Positions 45,608-55,279 of a stretch of DNA of 64,000 nt are shown in pieces. This DNA is from Marinobacter pelagius. Lineage in GTDB: Bacteria > Pseudomonadota > Gammaproteobacteria > Pseudomonadales > Oleiphilaceae. The DNA is taken from assembly GCF_003315345.1 (NCBI RefSeq), contig NZ_QNRO01000005.1:143229-207228 (forward strand), in the 5' to 3' direction. The notes under the pieces were generated by a model. The model was given only the letters and a program-made list of their open reading frames with translations, did not search any database and was not told the origin of the DNA. The number at the start of each line of letters is the position of its first letter. Positions within the stretch are counted from its first letter, which is position 1. A program made the position numbers and the translations under genes.

Positions 45608-46561
45608 GTGTCAGTGGGGGCCGTCGCCACGATGTTGCCCGATTCCCTGCAGGAACCGCTGTCCCGGTTCGTTCGCCACCTGGCCTCCGAGAAGCGCCAT
45701 TCGCCACGTACCTGTGACAGTTATGAGCGGGATCTGAACCGGCTGGCGCTCTGGCTGGCGGAGTCCGGCCGTGACCAGTGGCGGTTGCTGCTCAGCCATG
45801 ACCTGCGCCGTTATGTGGCGGTCCTCAGTCGGCAAGGGTTGAGCGGTCGCAGCATCGCCCGCCATCTTTCGGCCATTCGCCGGTTCTACAACTTCCTGCT
45901 GCGGGAACGGCTGGTGGCGGACAATCCGGCGGTGGATGTCCGTGCCCCCAAAAGCGGCCGCCGTTTGCCCCGGGTGGCAGATGTGGACCAGCTCAGCCAG
46001 TTGCTCGATGCCAGTCCTGACGATCCCCTCGAGGTGCGGGATCTGTGCATGTTCGAGCTGATGTACTCCTCCGGTTTGCGGCTGTCGGAACTGGCGGATC
46101 TGAATCTTGAGGCGCTGGACCTGCGAGCCGGGGAAGTGCGCGTAATCGGTAAAGGCAACAAGGAACGGGTTCTGCCGGTGGGGCGCAAGGCGGTGGACGC
46201 TATCCGGGCCTGGTTGTCGGTGCGACCGGAGCTGGCGCCGGAAGGCGAGAAGGCGGTCTTTGTCAGTCGACGGGGGGATCGGCTCAGCCGTCGCAGTATC
46301 CAGTCCCGGCTGGGGCGCTGGGGTATTACCCGCGGTGCCGACCAGAAATTGCATCCGCACCTGTTACGGCATTCCTTCGCCAGTCACATGCTGGAGTCCA
46401 GTGGCGATCTGAGGGCGGTCCAGGAACTGTTGGGCCATGCCGATATCGCCACCACCCAGGTCTATACCCACCTTGATTTCCAGCATCTGGCGCGGGTCTA
46501 TGACCAGAGTCATCCCCGGGCCCGGCGCAACAAATCCGGACCCGGTCCCGACGATCAGTGA
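45608..46561 (+). CDS. xerC: Tyrosine recombinase XerC
   Basis: Resolves chromosome dimers at dif with XerD. Up to 317 residues from GTG 45608; an ATG at 45632 gives 309, nearer the usual 300, and is preceded by GGGGG at 11 bases. N-terminal SAM-like domain (about 15-105), catalytic domain with R158, K182, H251, R254, H277 and nucleophile Y286 (TTQVYTHLDF). Position after DUF484 supports XerC rather than XerD. Its 3' end overlaps the convergent DUF2789 gene by 7 bases. Confidence 0.95.
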   Translation: MSVGAVATMLPDSLQEPLSRFVRHLASEKRHSPRTCDSYERDLNRLALWLAESGRDQWRLLLSHDLRRYVAVLSRQGLSGRSIARHLSAIRRFYNFLLRERLVADNPAVDVRAPKSGRRLPRVADVDQLSQLLDASPDDPLEVRDLCMFELMYSSGLRLSELADLNLEALDLRAGEVRVIGKGNKERVLPVGRKAVDAIRAWLSVRPELAPEGEKAVFVSRRGDRLSRRSIQSRLGRWGITRGADQKLHPHLLRHSFASHMLESSGDLRAVQELLGHADIATTQVYTHLDFQHLARVYDQSHPRARRNKSGPGPDDQ

Positions 46562-46788
46562 CGCATCATTGCGTCCAGCTCGTCGATGATTTCGGCCCAG
46601 TCACTGTCCTCTTCCAGCCCTTCTTCCAGGAAGTGGGACTGGCTTTCCGACCAGAACGGAGCATCCTGCAGGGCAATCTCCTGCGGGAGCGGGGAATGCC
46701 GGGCGACAAAGTCCTCGATGCTTTTGTCATCGGAGGCCAGGCCGAGTTGCTCGAACAGGGTGCTCAGGGAATGTTTGCTGGTGTCCAT
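46555..46788 (-). CDS. DUF2789 family protein
   Basis: A 77-residue acidic protein. LSTLFEQLGLASDD, FVARHSPLP, APFWSESQSHFLEEGLEEDSDWAEIIDELDAMMR fits the DUF2789 pattern. Unknown function. The stop overlaps the xerC end by 7 bases, tail to tail. SD GGAG lies before the ATG. Confidence 0.85.
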   Translation of the reverse strand: MDTSKHSLSTLFEQLGLASDDKSIEDFVARHSPLPQEIALQDAPFWSESQSHFLEEGLEEDSDWAEIIDELDAMMRH

Positions 46789-46883
46789 GGAGTACTGTCT
46801 CCTGGTTGAGAGTGTCTGAATGAAATCGCCAACGTTTGCAGGTATTGTTCACTGAACTTTAGCGAATCCCGGGAGGATATCCA

Positions 46884-49673
46884 GTGAAGGTCGTCCTTCG
46901 CTCCCTGTTACTATGCAGCCTGCTTGGCCTGTTTCAATCCCCTGTCCTGGCGGATCCTCCCCAGCCCTCGCCAGCGCCGGTGCTCGGCCAGCCTGATCTT
47001 GAGTGGCTGCAGCAGCAGGAACGTTTCGTGGTGGGCGTCCGGGGCGGGCAGGTACCGCTGGTTTTCGATACCGGAGACGGGGTGCTGGCGGGAACCTACA
47101 TCGATTATCTGGCCCGCCTGTCGGACAAGCTGGGTGTGCCGGTGGATCCGGTGGTCCTGGATGACAGTGAGCAGCCCGGCGCCGTGCCGCCGGAGACCGA
47201 TGTGCTGCTGACCACCCATGCGCCGGGTACCCGGATCGCCGGCGGCCAGCGCATGACCAAACCATTGATGACGCTGACCTATGGGCTGTTTGTCAGCGCC
47301 GGTGACGCCGCAATCCAGTCCCTTGCGGATCTGGAGGGTGGGCAGGTCGCCATCATCGACGGCGACGCCAACCAGTACGCCATGCTGGAGCCGGTGGAAG
47401 AGTTCCAGCCGGTGCCGGTAAACGGGATCGGTGAGGCGGTCAGCGCTGTCCTCTCCGGCAAGGCCCAGGCGTTTGTCGGACCGGTGCCGGTGGTCTCTGA
47501 CTATCTGCAGTCGGCCATGATCAACGGCATCGGCCTGGCCAGGCTGCTCGATGACAAGGAGGTGGATGTGGTGCTTCAGGTCCCGGCGAAACAGGGTCGT
47601 CTGTTCCGGGTACTCGACAGCGCGATCGCCGCCATCAGTCACAACGAACACAGGGTGATCCGTCAGTCCTGGCTGCAGGCGGATGTCCCGTCCATGGAGC
47701 GCAGTGGCGTCGAGCTGTCGGCCACCGATCTGGACTGGCTCAAACGCAATCCCAATCTGCGGGTGGCCTTCCGGTCGGACTGGCCGCCGTTCGAGTATGA
47801 GCAGGATGAAAGACCCACCGGCCTGGTGGCGGACCTGGTAACCCGGCTGGAATCCGAGTTGGGCATTCGCTTTACTCGTACCCTGGTCGAAGACCGCTCC
47901 CTGGCGGAACAGAAACTGGTCGATGGTGAGGTGGATATTCTGCCCGGTCTGTCCAGAACCCCCCGCACTGAAAACAAGTATCTGTTCACCCGCGCTTACC
48001 TGAATGTACCCATTGCCCTGGTGATCCGGGATGATGGCCGGTTTATCGGGGATCTTCGGGAATTGCGGGATGAGCGTGTCGGTGTTGTTAGCCACCATGC
48101 CGCCCACGATTATCTGCTGATCAATCATCCCGACCTGAATCTTTATCCCGTGGAGGATGTGGAGGCTGGGCTGCTGGCCCTGTCCAACGGGGATCTGGAC
48201 GTCATGGTGACCCATATCCCGGCGGTCAGCTATACAGTCGCGCGACTGGGGCTGTCCAATCTCCGTATTACCAGCATTACGCCCTACCAGTACGATCTCA
48301 GGCTGGCGGTGCGCAAGGACAACCCGGAGCTGCACCGGATCCTGAACAAGGGCCTGTCAAACCTGGAGGCGTCGGAAACCGAGTCCATCTATAACCGGTG
48401 GATTCACCTGGATATCGAACAGGAAACCGACTACACGGTGGTACGACGGGTGGTGCTGATCGCCATCGTGGTGGTGCTGATCTTCCTGTACTGGAACCGG
48501 AAGCTGTCCCGGGAGGTAGATGAACGGATCCGTTCGGAGAATGCGTTGCGCCGCAGTGAGGACGAGCTGCGCGCGGCCAAGCTCGAGGCCGAGCGACTGG
48601 CCCGGGAGGCCGAGGCCGCAAGCCGGGCCAAGAGTGAGTTCCTGGCCAACATGTCCCATGAGATCCGGACCCCGATGAATGCCGTGATCGGCTACAGCGA
48701 CCTGCTCAGCAACAGCGTGACCGATCCCCAGCAGCGCAGTTACCTCGACGCCATCCGTGCCGGCAGCCGGAGCCTGCTGATGCTGATCAATGACATCCTG
48801 GACCTGTCCCGGATCGAGGCCGGAAAGATGCGCCTGGACTATTCGGCGGTATCCGTGCGCCGCCTGCTGAGCGATGTCCGGCATATTTTCGATCTTCGCG
48901 CCCGCGACCAGGGCATTACCCTGGAAGTGAGCGTGGATTCGAGAATGCCCGCGGCCATGATGCTGGACGAGACCCGGTTGCGCCAGGTTCTGTTCAACCT
49001 GGTGGGCAACGCCATCAAGTTTACCCACGAAGGAGGTGTGACTGTCCGTGCCACGGCAAAACCGCTGAAAAATGCTCCGGACGAGGATGGCAAAACGACG
49101 GAGCGCCAGTTCTATCAACTGGTGGTCACGGTCAGTGATACCGGTATCGGAATAGCTCCGGACCAGTTGGACCGGATCTTCGATGCTTTCGAGCAGCAGG
49201 AAGGGCAGAACACCCGGCGCTACGGCGGCACCGGCCTGGGGCTGGCGATAAGCCGCAAGCTGGCGCGCATGATGGGTGGAGACCTGGCGGTGGAAAGCGA
49301 ACCTGGCACGGGGTCGGTGTTCACCGTGAAGCTGCCGAAAGTGGAGGCGACGGTTGAGCAGGCCGAGGAGGATGGCGAGCCGAAAGAAGAAGAGCGTCTG
49401 CTGGCCCAGACCCTGAGCATGCAGGAACGCGGCTGGTTGCGGGAGCAGCTGGCCCGGGACTTTGGTGATGAGTGGAAAACGGTCCGCGAGAGTGGCGACC
49501 CGGAACAGATGAAGGATTTTGCCCGCCGGGTTGTGGCCTGGGGGCAGCGCCACCGGTCACCGTCGGTTACCCGCTACGGTGAAAAACTGCTGGCGGATGT
49601 GGAAGCGTTCAATCTGGATGCGGTGAACAGTGCGCTGGAGGCATTTCCGAAGCTGCTGGGGCGACAGGGCTGA
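46884..49673 (+). CDS. BvgS-like sensor histidine kinase with two periplasmic binding domains
   Basis: 929 residues from GTG 46884 after GGGAGGA. Signal peptide (1-23), first SBP_bac_3-like Venus-flytrap domain (about 40-265), second (about 275-510; [24 protein letters not shown]), transmembrane helix (about 522-537), coiled coil, HisKA with H592 ([21 protein letters not shown]), HATPase with N-box [25 protein letters not shown] and [13 protein letters not shown] helical extension (about 830-929) follows. Unlike BvgS it has no receiver or Hpt domain, and no response regulator gene is adjacent. The ligand is unknown; amino acids are usual for this domain. Confidence 0.9.
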   Translation: MKVVLRSLLLCSLLGLFQSPVLADPPQPSPAPVLGQPDLEWLQQQERFVVGVRGGQVPLVFDTGDGVLAGTYIDYLARLSDKLGVPVDPVVLDDSEQPGAVPPETDVLLTTHAPGTRIAGGQRMTKPLMTLTYGLFVSAGDAAIQSLADLEGGQVAIIDGDANQYAMLEPVEEFQPVPVNGIGEAVSAVLSGKAQAFVGPVPVVSDYLQSAMINGIGLARLLDDKEVDVVLQVPAKQGRLFRVLDSAIAAISHNEHRVIRQSWLQADVPSMERSGVELSATDLDWLKRNPNLRVAFRSDWPPFEYEQDERPTGLVADLVTRLESELGIRFTRTLVEDRSLAEQKLVDGEVDILPGLSRTPRTENKYLFTRAYLNVPIALVIRDDGRFIGDLRELRDERVGVVSHHAAHDYLLINHPDLNLYPVEDVEAGLLALSNGDLDVMVTHIPAVSYTVARLGLSNLRITSITPYQYDLRLAVRKDNPELHRILNKGLSNLEASETESIYNRWIHLDIEQETDYTVVRRVVLIAIVVVLIFLYWNRKLSREVDERIRSENALRRSEDELRAAKLEAERLAREAEAASRAKSEFLANMSHEIRTPMNAVIGYSDLLSNSVTDPQQRSYLDAIRAGSRSLLMLINDILDLSRIEAGKMRLDYSAVSVRRLLSDVRHIFDLRARDQGITLEVSVDSRMPAAMMLDETRLRQVLFNLVGNAIKFTHEGGVTVRATAKPLKNAPDEDGKTTERQFYQLVVTVSDTGIGIAPDQLDRIFDAFEQQEGQNTRRYGGTGLGLAISRKLARMMGGDLAVESEPGTGSVFTVKLPKVEATVEQAEEDGEPKEEERLLAQTLSMQERGWLREQLARDFGDEWKTVRESGDPEQMKDFARRVVAWGQRHRSPSVTRYGEKLLADVEAFNLDAVNSALEAFPKLLGRQG

Positions 49674-49684
49674 CCTGCCGCTGG

Positions 49685-50050
49685 TTACAGACAGTCGAAC
49701 TGGGAGCGCCGGTCAAAGGCCACAGAGACCATGTCGTAGCCGGATTCAGACAGGTTGCGGATCAGGTCGCGATCCTTCAACAGGGTCATGCAGACCTTGT
49801 GGACGCTGGCCTGCAGCTGCTCGGTGGGCGGTTCGCCCGCTGCGAAGCGGAAATCCACGATCAGGTATTTGCGATCCACCGTCGCCGCCACCGGAATATC
49901 CTCGCGGATGATGCTTTCGTAGCCGATGTAGGTGGCCTGCTGCTGGGGGAAGACCTGGCTCATCAGTACATCAATGTTTTCGGCGTGCGCCATTGGCGCT
50001 GCCAGCAGGATGCCGGCGATGACGGTGCGGGGAAAGGTGCGAAGGTTCAT
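49685..50050 (-). CDS. Small secreted protein of unknown function
   Basis: 121 residues from the ATG at 50050, which is preceded by GGAG; the longer frame to 50134 is not used. Signal peptide 1-22 (ILLAAPMAHA), then a short alpha/beta domain with two cysteines (VCMTLL and C-terminal QFDCL) that could form a disulfide. I recognise no family. It converges with the sensor kinase gene (11-base gap) and shares a divergent region containing an operator-like palindrome with the gene at 50254. Confidence 0.7.
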   Translation of the reverse strand: MNLRTFPRTVIAGILLAAPMAHAENIDVLMSQVFPQQQATYIGYESIIREDIPVAATVDRKYLIVDFRFAAGEPPTEQLQASVHKVCMTLLKDRDLIRNLSESGYDMVSVAFDRRSQFDCL

Positions 50051-50080
50051 GTGTCCACTCCCTGGTTTCCTTTTGGGTAG

Positions 50081-50107
50081 TGTAACAAAGTGTAACATCT
50101 CGTTACA
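50081..50107. promoter_or_regulatory. Operator-like repeats in the 49685/50254 divergent region
   Basis: TGTAAC (50081-50086), TGTAAC (50091-50096) and GTTACA (50102-50107): a TGTAAC-N5-GTTACA palindrome with an extra half-site exactly 10 bp upstream. The right part matches the E. coli RstA box TACATNTNGTTACA at 11 of 12 fixed positions. It lies 31 bp from the start of the secreted-protein gene and 147 bp before the 50254 gene. No rstA is in the window. Confidence 0.5.
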
Positions 50108-50253
50108 GGCCATTATTGCAGAGTGCGGCGCCAATTACGCCGGCGGTGGCAAAAGTTTTTCAATTGTTTGCAGTCTGGATACAGTCAGTCCGGGCTGCCT
50201 CGGGCGGGCGGATCAACTATTCTTTCAAGAGCGAAAACAGTAGGGAGAGAGCC

Positions 50254-50856
50254 ATGTTTCAGCTGGTATTCAAAGGTGAGTGTGTTGCAGGAACCGATGA
50301 GCAGACGGCGAGAAATAACGCCCGGGCGCTGTTCAAGGCCTCTGTCGAACAGGTTGAACGGATGTTCAGCGGTCAGCCGGTGGTGATACGCAACAAACTC
50401 GAGGAGGCCCAGGCCGAGAAGTACCGGGCGGTGCTGAAAAAGCATGGCATGGTGGCCCATGTGCAGCCCATGCCCGGTGCCCGGCCTGCGCCAGAGTCAA
50501 CCCGTCCCGGGGTCGAGGATCCGGAGCGCAGCGAACCGACACCCAAACCGAGCGCCAGCGCCCCTGCGCCGGCCAGAGGTGGCGCAACTCCGGAGGTGGA
50601 ACCGGGGGACCGGTTGCCAGTGGCCGGAGAAAAGGTGGATGACATCCTCGCAGGCAGCGGCCTGAACCTGGATCCCGTCGGGGTGACCCTGGCTGAACAT
50701 CAGGAAGCCGAGGCACCGATGTTCGAGCACCTGGATGACTGGACCCTCGCGCCGGCGGGTTCGGACCTCGGGGTGGAGCGGGAGCTGCCGCCACCCATGG
50801 TCCCGGATGTCTCGCACCTGTCCCTGGTGGACGAGGACGACAAGGACCGGCGTTGA
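50254..50856 (+). CDS. Unknown cytoplasmic protein coupled to the patatin autotransporter
   Basis: 200 residues from the ATG at 50254 after AGGGAGAGA. The N-terminal 75 residues form a compact domain (FQLVFKGECVAGTDEQTARNN...VEQVERMFSGQPVVIRNKLEEAQAEKYRAVLKKHGMVAHV), a pattern I have seen at the start of other gammaproteobacterial proteins but cannot name. The rest is a Pro/Ala/Glu-rich linker and an acidic tail. There is no signal peptide. Its stop overlaps the TTG start of the next gene, so they are translated together. Function unknown. Confidence 0.72.
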   Translation: MFQLVFKGECVAGTDEQTARNNARALFKASVEQVERMFSGQPVVIRNKLEEAQAEKYRAVLKKHGMVAHVQPMPGARPAPESTRPGVEDPERSEPTPKPSASAPAPARGGATPEVEPGDRLPVAGEKVDDILAGSGLNLDPVGVTLAEHQEAEAPMFEHLDDWTLAPAGSDLGVERELPPPMVPDVSHLSLVDEDDKDRR

Positions 50857-53078
50857 GTGTATCCGGTGACAGGACGCGTCTGTTGAAAGCTCTGGTTATC
50901 CTGCTTCTGTGCCTGATGACGCCGGCATCCCTGCTGGCGCAAGAGCGCGAGCGTGCCCGGGTGGGACTGGTGCTCAGCGGTGGCGGGGCCAAGGGTATGG
51001 CCCATGTCGGGGTCCTCCGGGTGCTGGAGGAGATGAATATTCCGGTGGATGTGGTGGTGGGCACCAGCGCCGGTTCGGCCGTGGGTGCCCTTTATGCCTC
51101 CGGCATGCCGGTTGCCCGGATTGAAGAACGCTTCATTGAAATGGACTGGCTGTCCAGTTTCCGGGACGACCCCGGCCGGGTCTACAAACCGATCCGGCGC
51201 AAACAGGATGACTGGCGGTTCCCGGTGCTGCCCGGTCTTGGTGTCCGTGCCGACGGTCTGCATGTCGGGGGCGGCATTGTCGCCGGCCAGAACCTGGGCT
51301 TCATTCTCAACGAACTGACCCGGAATGCCGCCCTGGTGGAGGACTTTGACCGGCTGGCGATTCCGTTCCGGGCGGTGGCGACCGACCTGGCCACGGGGGA
51401 GCAGGTGGTCATCGGCCGCGGCAATCTCGCCGAGGCGGTCCGGGCGAGCATGAGTATCCCTGGTGTCTATGCCCCGGTGGAGCTGGACGGCCGGCTGCTG
51501 GTGGATGGGGGTGTCGCCAACAACCTGCCGGTCAGCGTGGCCAGGGATATGGGCGCGGACGTGATCATCGCCGTGGATATCACCGATCCGCTCATGGATT
51601 CCGATGACCTGCGCGAAGCCTTTTCCGTGGTGGGCCAGCTCACCACTCTGCTGACCCGCCGCAACACGGAGCAGCAACTGGATCTGCTTGGTGAGCGGGA
51701 CATCCTGATCCGGCCAGATCTGCGCGGGCACACCTCGGCGGACTTCTACCAGGCGCCGCTACTGTTCGAACTGGGCGCGACCGCCGCCCGCAACCATGCT
51801 GTTGAGCTCAGACCCTTACAGGTTTCACGCACCGACTGGACCGGCTACAAGGCGCGGATGGCCACGAGAACGTTCAGTGCCGGCCCGATTGCCCGCATCG
51901 AGATCGAGAATACCCGACGGCTGGCTCGGGATTTCCTGCGGGAAAGGATTCGCCAGCGTGTTGGTGAACCCCTGGATGTCCCGGCCCTGGAGGAGGATCT
52001 CAAGCGGATTTACGGTCTCGGCTATTACGAAACCGTTTCCTACTCGCTGTCTCCCTCTCCGGATGGCACCGTGCTGGTTATCCAGCCCCGGGAAAAGACC
52101 TGGGGGCCCAATTACCTGTCCTTCGGGCTTGGTTACGAGGACAATTTCGACGGCGAAACCCGTTTCAATATCGCCTCCGCATTGCGCATGACCGAACTCA
52201 ACCGGCTCGGGGGCGAATGGCATACCGGCCTGCAACTGGGGACCGAGCCCTGGGTCCGCACCCAGTGGTATCAGCCCCTGGACTATGGCTATGACCGGTT
52301 CCTGGTGCTGGGTGGCGAGTATTCCCGGGACAATTTCAGCGTCTATGATGAAACGGGCCAGCGAATTGCAGAGGTGGACGTTACGTTCCGCGCGGCAGAC
52401 CTGGCGCTTGGCATGGAACTTGGCGGTGATGCCGAGGCCAGGCTGACCTACACCCGCGGCTATGCCACGGTGGACGAGGAAGTGGGGGAACCGGTCGCCC
52501 CGGATGACGCTATCCACCAGGGCAACGTGACACTGCGACTGGTCCATGATTCCCTGAACGATGCATTCTTCCCGACCGCCGGGGCTTTCGCCGGCGTCAA
52601 AGCACGGTTTGAACGGGAAGACCTGGGGTCGGACCGGCATTTTGACTCGGTGACCACGCTGCTCCTGGGTACCGGAAGCTGGCAGGGCCTGACCCTGACG
52701 GGCCTGATGTTCGCGGAGGATGTGACCCGGGGCGAGGCCGGGGTTGAGAACCATGTCCGCCTGGGTGGCTTCCGGCGGCTGTCGGCGTTTGCCCCGGGCC
52801 AGATCACCGGTGAGAGCGCCGCTATGGCTTCCGCCTACGCCAGCCAGAGTTTTGGCGGGCCGCTGGTGCCCTGGTTTGCCGGTGTCGGGTTCGAGGCGGG
52901 CAACGCCTGGGAGTCCCTGAGCGATGCCAGCTGGGACGGTTCGGTCCGGTCCTGGAGCCTGTTTGCCGGGGTGGACACCTTCCTCGGGCCGGTCCAGCTG
53001 GCGGGCGCCTACAACAATGCGGATAATTGGAGCGCCTACCTCAACATTGGCTTCTCCTTCACCCAGCTGTTCTATTGA
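50853..53078 (+). CDS. Patatin-like phospholipase, PlpD-type (type Vd) autotransporter
   Basis: 741 residues from TTG 50853, with AAGGA 6 bases upstream. Signal peptide (1-30). Patatin domain (35 to about 245) with oxyanion loop GGGAKG (43-48), nucleophile S72 in GTSAG and D218 in DGGVANN, the catalytic dyad. A single POTRA-like domain (about 345-420) and a 16-strand Omp85-type barrel to the C-terminus (ending FSFTQLFY) follow. This is the layout of Pseudomonas PlpD, which exposes or releases a phospholipase A1 at the cell surface. Convergent with the GntR gene. Confidence 0.92.
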   Translation: MSVSGDRTRLLKALVILLLCLMTPASLLAQERERARVGLVLSGGGAKGMAHVGVLRVLEEMNIPVDVVVGTSAGSAVGALYASGMPVARIEERFIEMDWLSSFRDDPGRVYKPIRRKQDDWRFPVLPGLGVRADGLHVGGGIVAGQNLGFILNELTRNAALVEDFDRLAIPFRAVATDLATGEQVVIGRGNLAEAVRASMSIPGVYAPVELDGRLLVDGGVANNLPVSVARDMGADVIIAVDITDPLMDSDDLREAFSVVGQLTTLLTRRNTEQQLDLLGERDILIRPDLRGHTSADFYQAPLLFELGATAARNHAVELRPLQVSRTDWTGYKARMATRTFSAGPIARIEIENTRRLARDFLRERIRQRVGEPLDVPALEEDLKRIYGLGYYETVSYSLSPSPDGTVLVIQPREKTWGPNYLSFGLGYEDNFDGETRFNIASALRMTELNRLGGEWHTGLQLGTEPWVRTQWYQPLDYGYDRFLVLGGEYSRDNFSVYDETGQRIAEVDVTFRAADLALGMELGGDAEARLTYTRGYATVDEEVGEPVAPDDAIHQGNVTLRLVHDSLNDAFFPTAGAFAGVKARFEREDLGSDRHFDSVTTLLLGTGSWQGLTLTGLMFAEDVTRGEAGVENHVRLGGFRRLSAFAPGQITGESAAMASAYASQSFGGPLVPWFAGVGFEAGNAWESLSDASWDGSVRSWSLFAGVDTFLGPVQLAGAYNNADNWSAYLNIGFSFTQLFY

Positions 53079-53087
53079 CGCAGCCGT

Positions 53088-53762
53088 TCAGCTTCGCTGT
53101 CCCTTCCCGGCAATGGCGTCCAGTACCTGCTGGCACTGTTGCAGGGCAAAACGGTGCAGGATGCCGGCAAGGCGTTCCTCATCGCGGTCCCGGATCGCAC
53201 TGATGGACTCTTCCATGTTGGCGAGATTGTCCTCCAGAACCCGGCTGCCACCATGCTGGAAGGCAACGAAGGCGCAGCGCCGGGCCGAGGGCCAGAGGTC
53301 ATCAATGGCATTCACGATGAAGTAGTTGTCGGCGTAGACCAGTGAGGCCTTGGTATATTCGATGCCCAGCTCGAGAAACTTCATCAGGTCGTTGTTCTGG
53401 TAACTGGCCTTCATCTGCCGGTGCAGGGATTCGAGCCGCTCCATGTCCGATGGCTGCCACTGGCGCACCAGCTTCCTTCCGGTGTGTGTGAGATAGAGTT
53501 CCAGGGTCTCGTACAGGCTGCGCACGAAATAATCGTCGAGGGTCGTGACGAACGCGCCCTTGCGCGGGACGTTGCGTACCAGGTGCCGCTTTTCCAGCAG
53601 AAGCAATCCTTCCCTTACCGACCCGTGGCTGACGTCCAGCTCTTTGGCCATGGCGCCTTCGTAGATGCGTTCGCCGGAGCGAAGCTGGCCAAAAACGATC
53701 AGGTTTTCGATGTGGCGGGCGACCTGTTCGGTCAGGGTCTCACGGGGCTTGAAAGCGTTCAT
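53088..53762 (-). CDS. GntR/FadR-type regulator with FCD domain lacking most metal ligands
   Basis: 224 residues: winged helix-turn-helix (about 8-75; LTEQVARHIENLIVFGQLRSGERIYEGAMAKELDVSHGSVREGLLLLEKRHLV) and an all-helical FCD ligand domain (about 85-215). FCD proteins normally use Asp and three His to hold a metal; here only a C-terminal His (GILHRFALQQ) is plain, the others being replaced (LGIEYTKA, LEDNLANM). It may bind a fatty acyl-type ligand without metal, as FadR does. Its target is unknown. It is divergent from nothing coding: clsA reads the same way upstream. Confidence 0.87.
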   Translation of the reverse strand: MNAFKPRETLTEQVARHIENLIVFGQLRSGERIYEGAMAKELDVSHGSVREGLLLLEKRHLVRNVPRKGAFVTTLDDYFVRSLYETLELYLTHTGRKLVRQWQPSDMERLESLHRQMKASYQNNDLMKFLELGIEYTKASLVYADNYFIVNAIDDLWPSARRCAFVAFQHGGSRVLEDNLANMEESISAIRDRDEERLAGILHRFALQQCQQVLDAIAGKGQRS

Positions 53763-53845
53763 GTCGGTTCAGGGCTACTGCATGGAATTGGAATTGCTCG
53801 CATATTCGCACATTCCGGTGGCTCCGAGCCAGTCTGAGGCCGGTG

Positions 53846-55279
53846 TCACAGCAGGGGGGCGCTAAGGCGGATCGCCCGGCAGGTCAGCCGGAACAGGATC
53901 GAGCGGTCCCGGTAGTCGCGCTCGGTCATCAAGCGGCAACTGTTCAGGTCCTCCTCCAGCATCTGCTCGACATCGGACACGAACTGTCGGTCGGTATTGA
54001 CGGCGGTGATCTCGAAGTTCAGGCGCATGGAGCGGTTGTCCAGGTTGGCGGTACCCACGGCGGCATAGCGGTTATCCACCAGAACCACCTTCTGGTGCAT
54101 GAAGCCCGGCTGATAGCGATAGATGCAGATGCCGGCCTGGCTGGCCTGTACCAGGTAGGAATAGGCGGCGAGTTTGATCAGGTGATTGTCCGGGGTTTCC
54201 GGGATCAGGATGCGGACATCGACCCCCCGCAGCGCAGCAAGCTGCAGGGCATTCATGATCTGGAAATCCGGGACGAAGTAGGGCGAGGCAATCCAGATCC
54301 GGGACCGGGCATTGTTGATGCAGTTAAGGAAAAACAGGGTGCAGGTTTCCCAGCTATCGGCCGGTCCGGTGGGAAGGATCAGCACTTCCTGGTCCCCGGG
54401 GGTGTGCTCGCCGGCACTCCAGTCCAGGTTGGGCAACTCGTCACTGGCCCAGTTCCAGTCTTCCAGCCAGGCCAGCTGGAGGCCGCTTACCGCCGGGCCT
54501 TCGATCCGGCAGTGGGTGTCCCGGAGGGGGGCCTGGTTCATGGCGGTCCCGAGGTATTCATCCCCCAGGTTGATGCCCCCCACGAAACCCACCTTGCCGT
54601 CGCACACCAGCAACTTCCGGTGATTGCGGAAATTGATCTGGAACCGTCGCCGGCGGATGTTGCCATCGCCGAACGAGGCGACGCGGGCTCCGGCCCGGGA
54701 CAGTTCCCGCAGATAGCGGCGGGGCAGGAAGGCGCTGCCGATGTCGTCGTACAGGAACCATACCTCCACGCCTTGGGCCAGCTTCCGTTCAAGGATCGAT
54801 TTGATGCGCTGGCCGACCCGGTCCGAGCGGACGATGTAGAACTCCAGGAGGATGTAGTTGCAGGCATCCTCCATGGCTTCGAACAGGGCTTCGAAGGTGG
54901 CTTCGCCGTCCCGCAGCAGGGTGCACTGGTTGCCGGAGGTGAAAGGCTGGCGGCCGAGTTTACACAACACCTGCAATTCGTCCTGGAAGCGGTCATTGCC
55001 GGGAGCGGGAATGGACGTGGTTTGCTGTTCGAACCGGTTGAGCAGGGCAGTCAGGGATTCGTCGCCCATCCGCCGGGCCTTGACGTAGCCACCGAAGCGG
55101 TTCCGGCCGATCAGCAGGAACAGGGGGACAGTAAGGTACGGCAGACCCAGCAGGCCAATGATCCAGGCGATGGCGCCCTGGGACGTGCGGTACGTCAGCA
55201 GGATCCGGTAGATGCAGGCCAGTGCCGCCAGGTACAGCAGGCCGACAGCGATGGCAATCAGCGGAAAGCCCTCCGTCAT
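53846..55279 (-). CDS. clsA: Cardiolipin synthase A
   Basis: A membrane phospholipase D family enzyme condensing phosphatidylglycerol to cardiolipin. 477 residues: two N-terminal helices (about 6-25 and 36-57), then two HKD motifs (HRKLLVCDGKVGFVGGINLGDEYLG and HQKVVLVDNRYAAVGTANLDNRS). Length and the two-helix start fit ClsA rather than ClsB. Its ATG overlaps the AraC gene stop by four bases. With pldA and the patatin protein it is the third membrane-phospholipid enzyme in the window. Confidence 0.94.
   Translation of the reverse strand: MTEGFPLIAIAVGLLYLAALACIYRILLTYRTSQGAIAWIIGLLGLPYLTVPLFLLIGRNRFGGYVKARRMGDESLTALLNRFEQQTTSIPAPGNDRFQDELQVLCKLGRQPFTSGNQCTLLRDGEATFEALFEAMEDACNYILLEFYIVRSDRVGQRIKSILERKLAQGVEVWFLYDDIGSAFLPRRYLRELSRAGARVASFGDGNIRRRRFQINFRNHRKLLVCDGKVGFVGGINLGDEYLGTAMNQAPLRDTHCRIEGPAVSGLQLAWLEDWNWASDELPNLDWSAGEHTPGDQEVLILPTGPADSWETCTLFFLNCINNARSRIWIASPYFVPDFQIMNALQLAALRGVDVRILIPETPDNHLIKLAAYSYLVQASQAGICIYRYQPGFMHQKVVLVDNRYAAVGTANLDNRSMRLNFEITAVNTDRQFVSDVEQMLEEDLNSCRLMTERDYRDRSILFRLTCRAIRLSAPLL

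Noticed and set aside
46911..48335. 474-residue minus-strand ORF opposite the sensor kinase
   Set aside because: Shadow of the two binding domains. Composition is typical of antisense frames (Gln, His, Gly rich).
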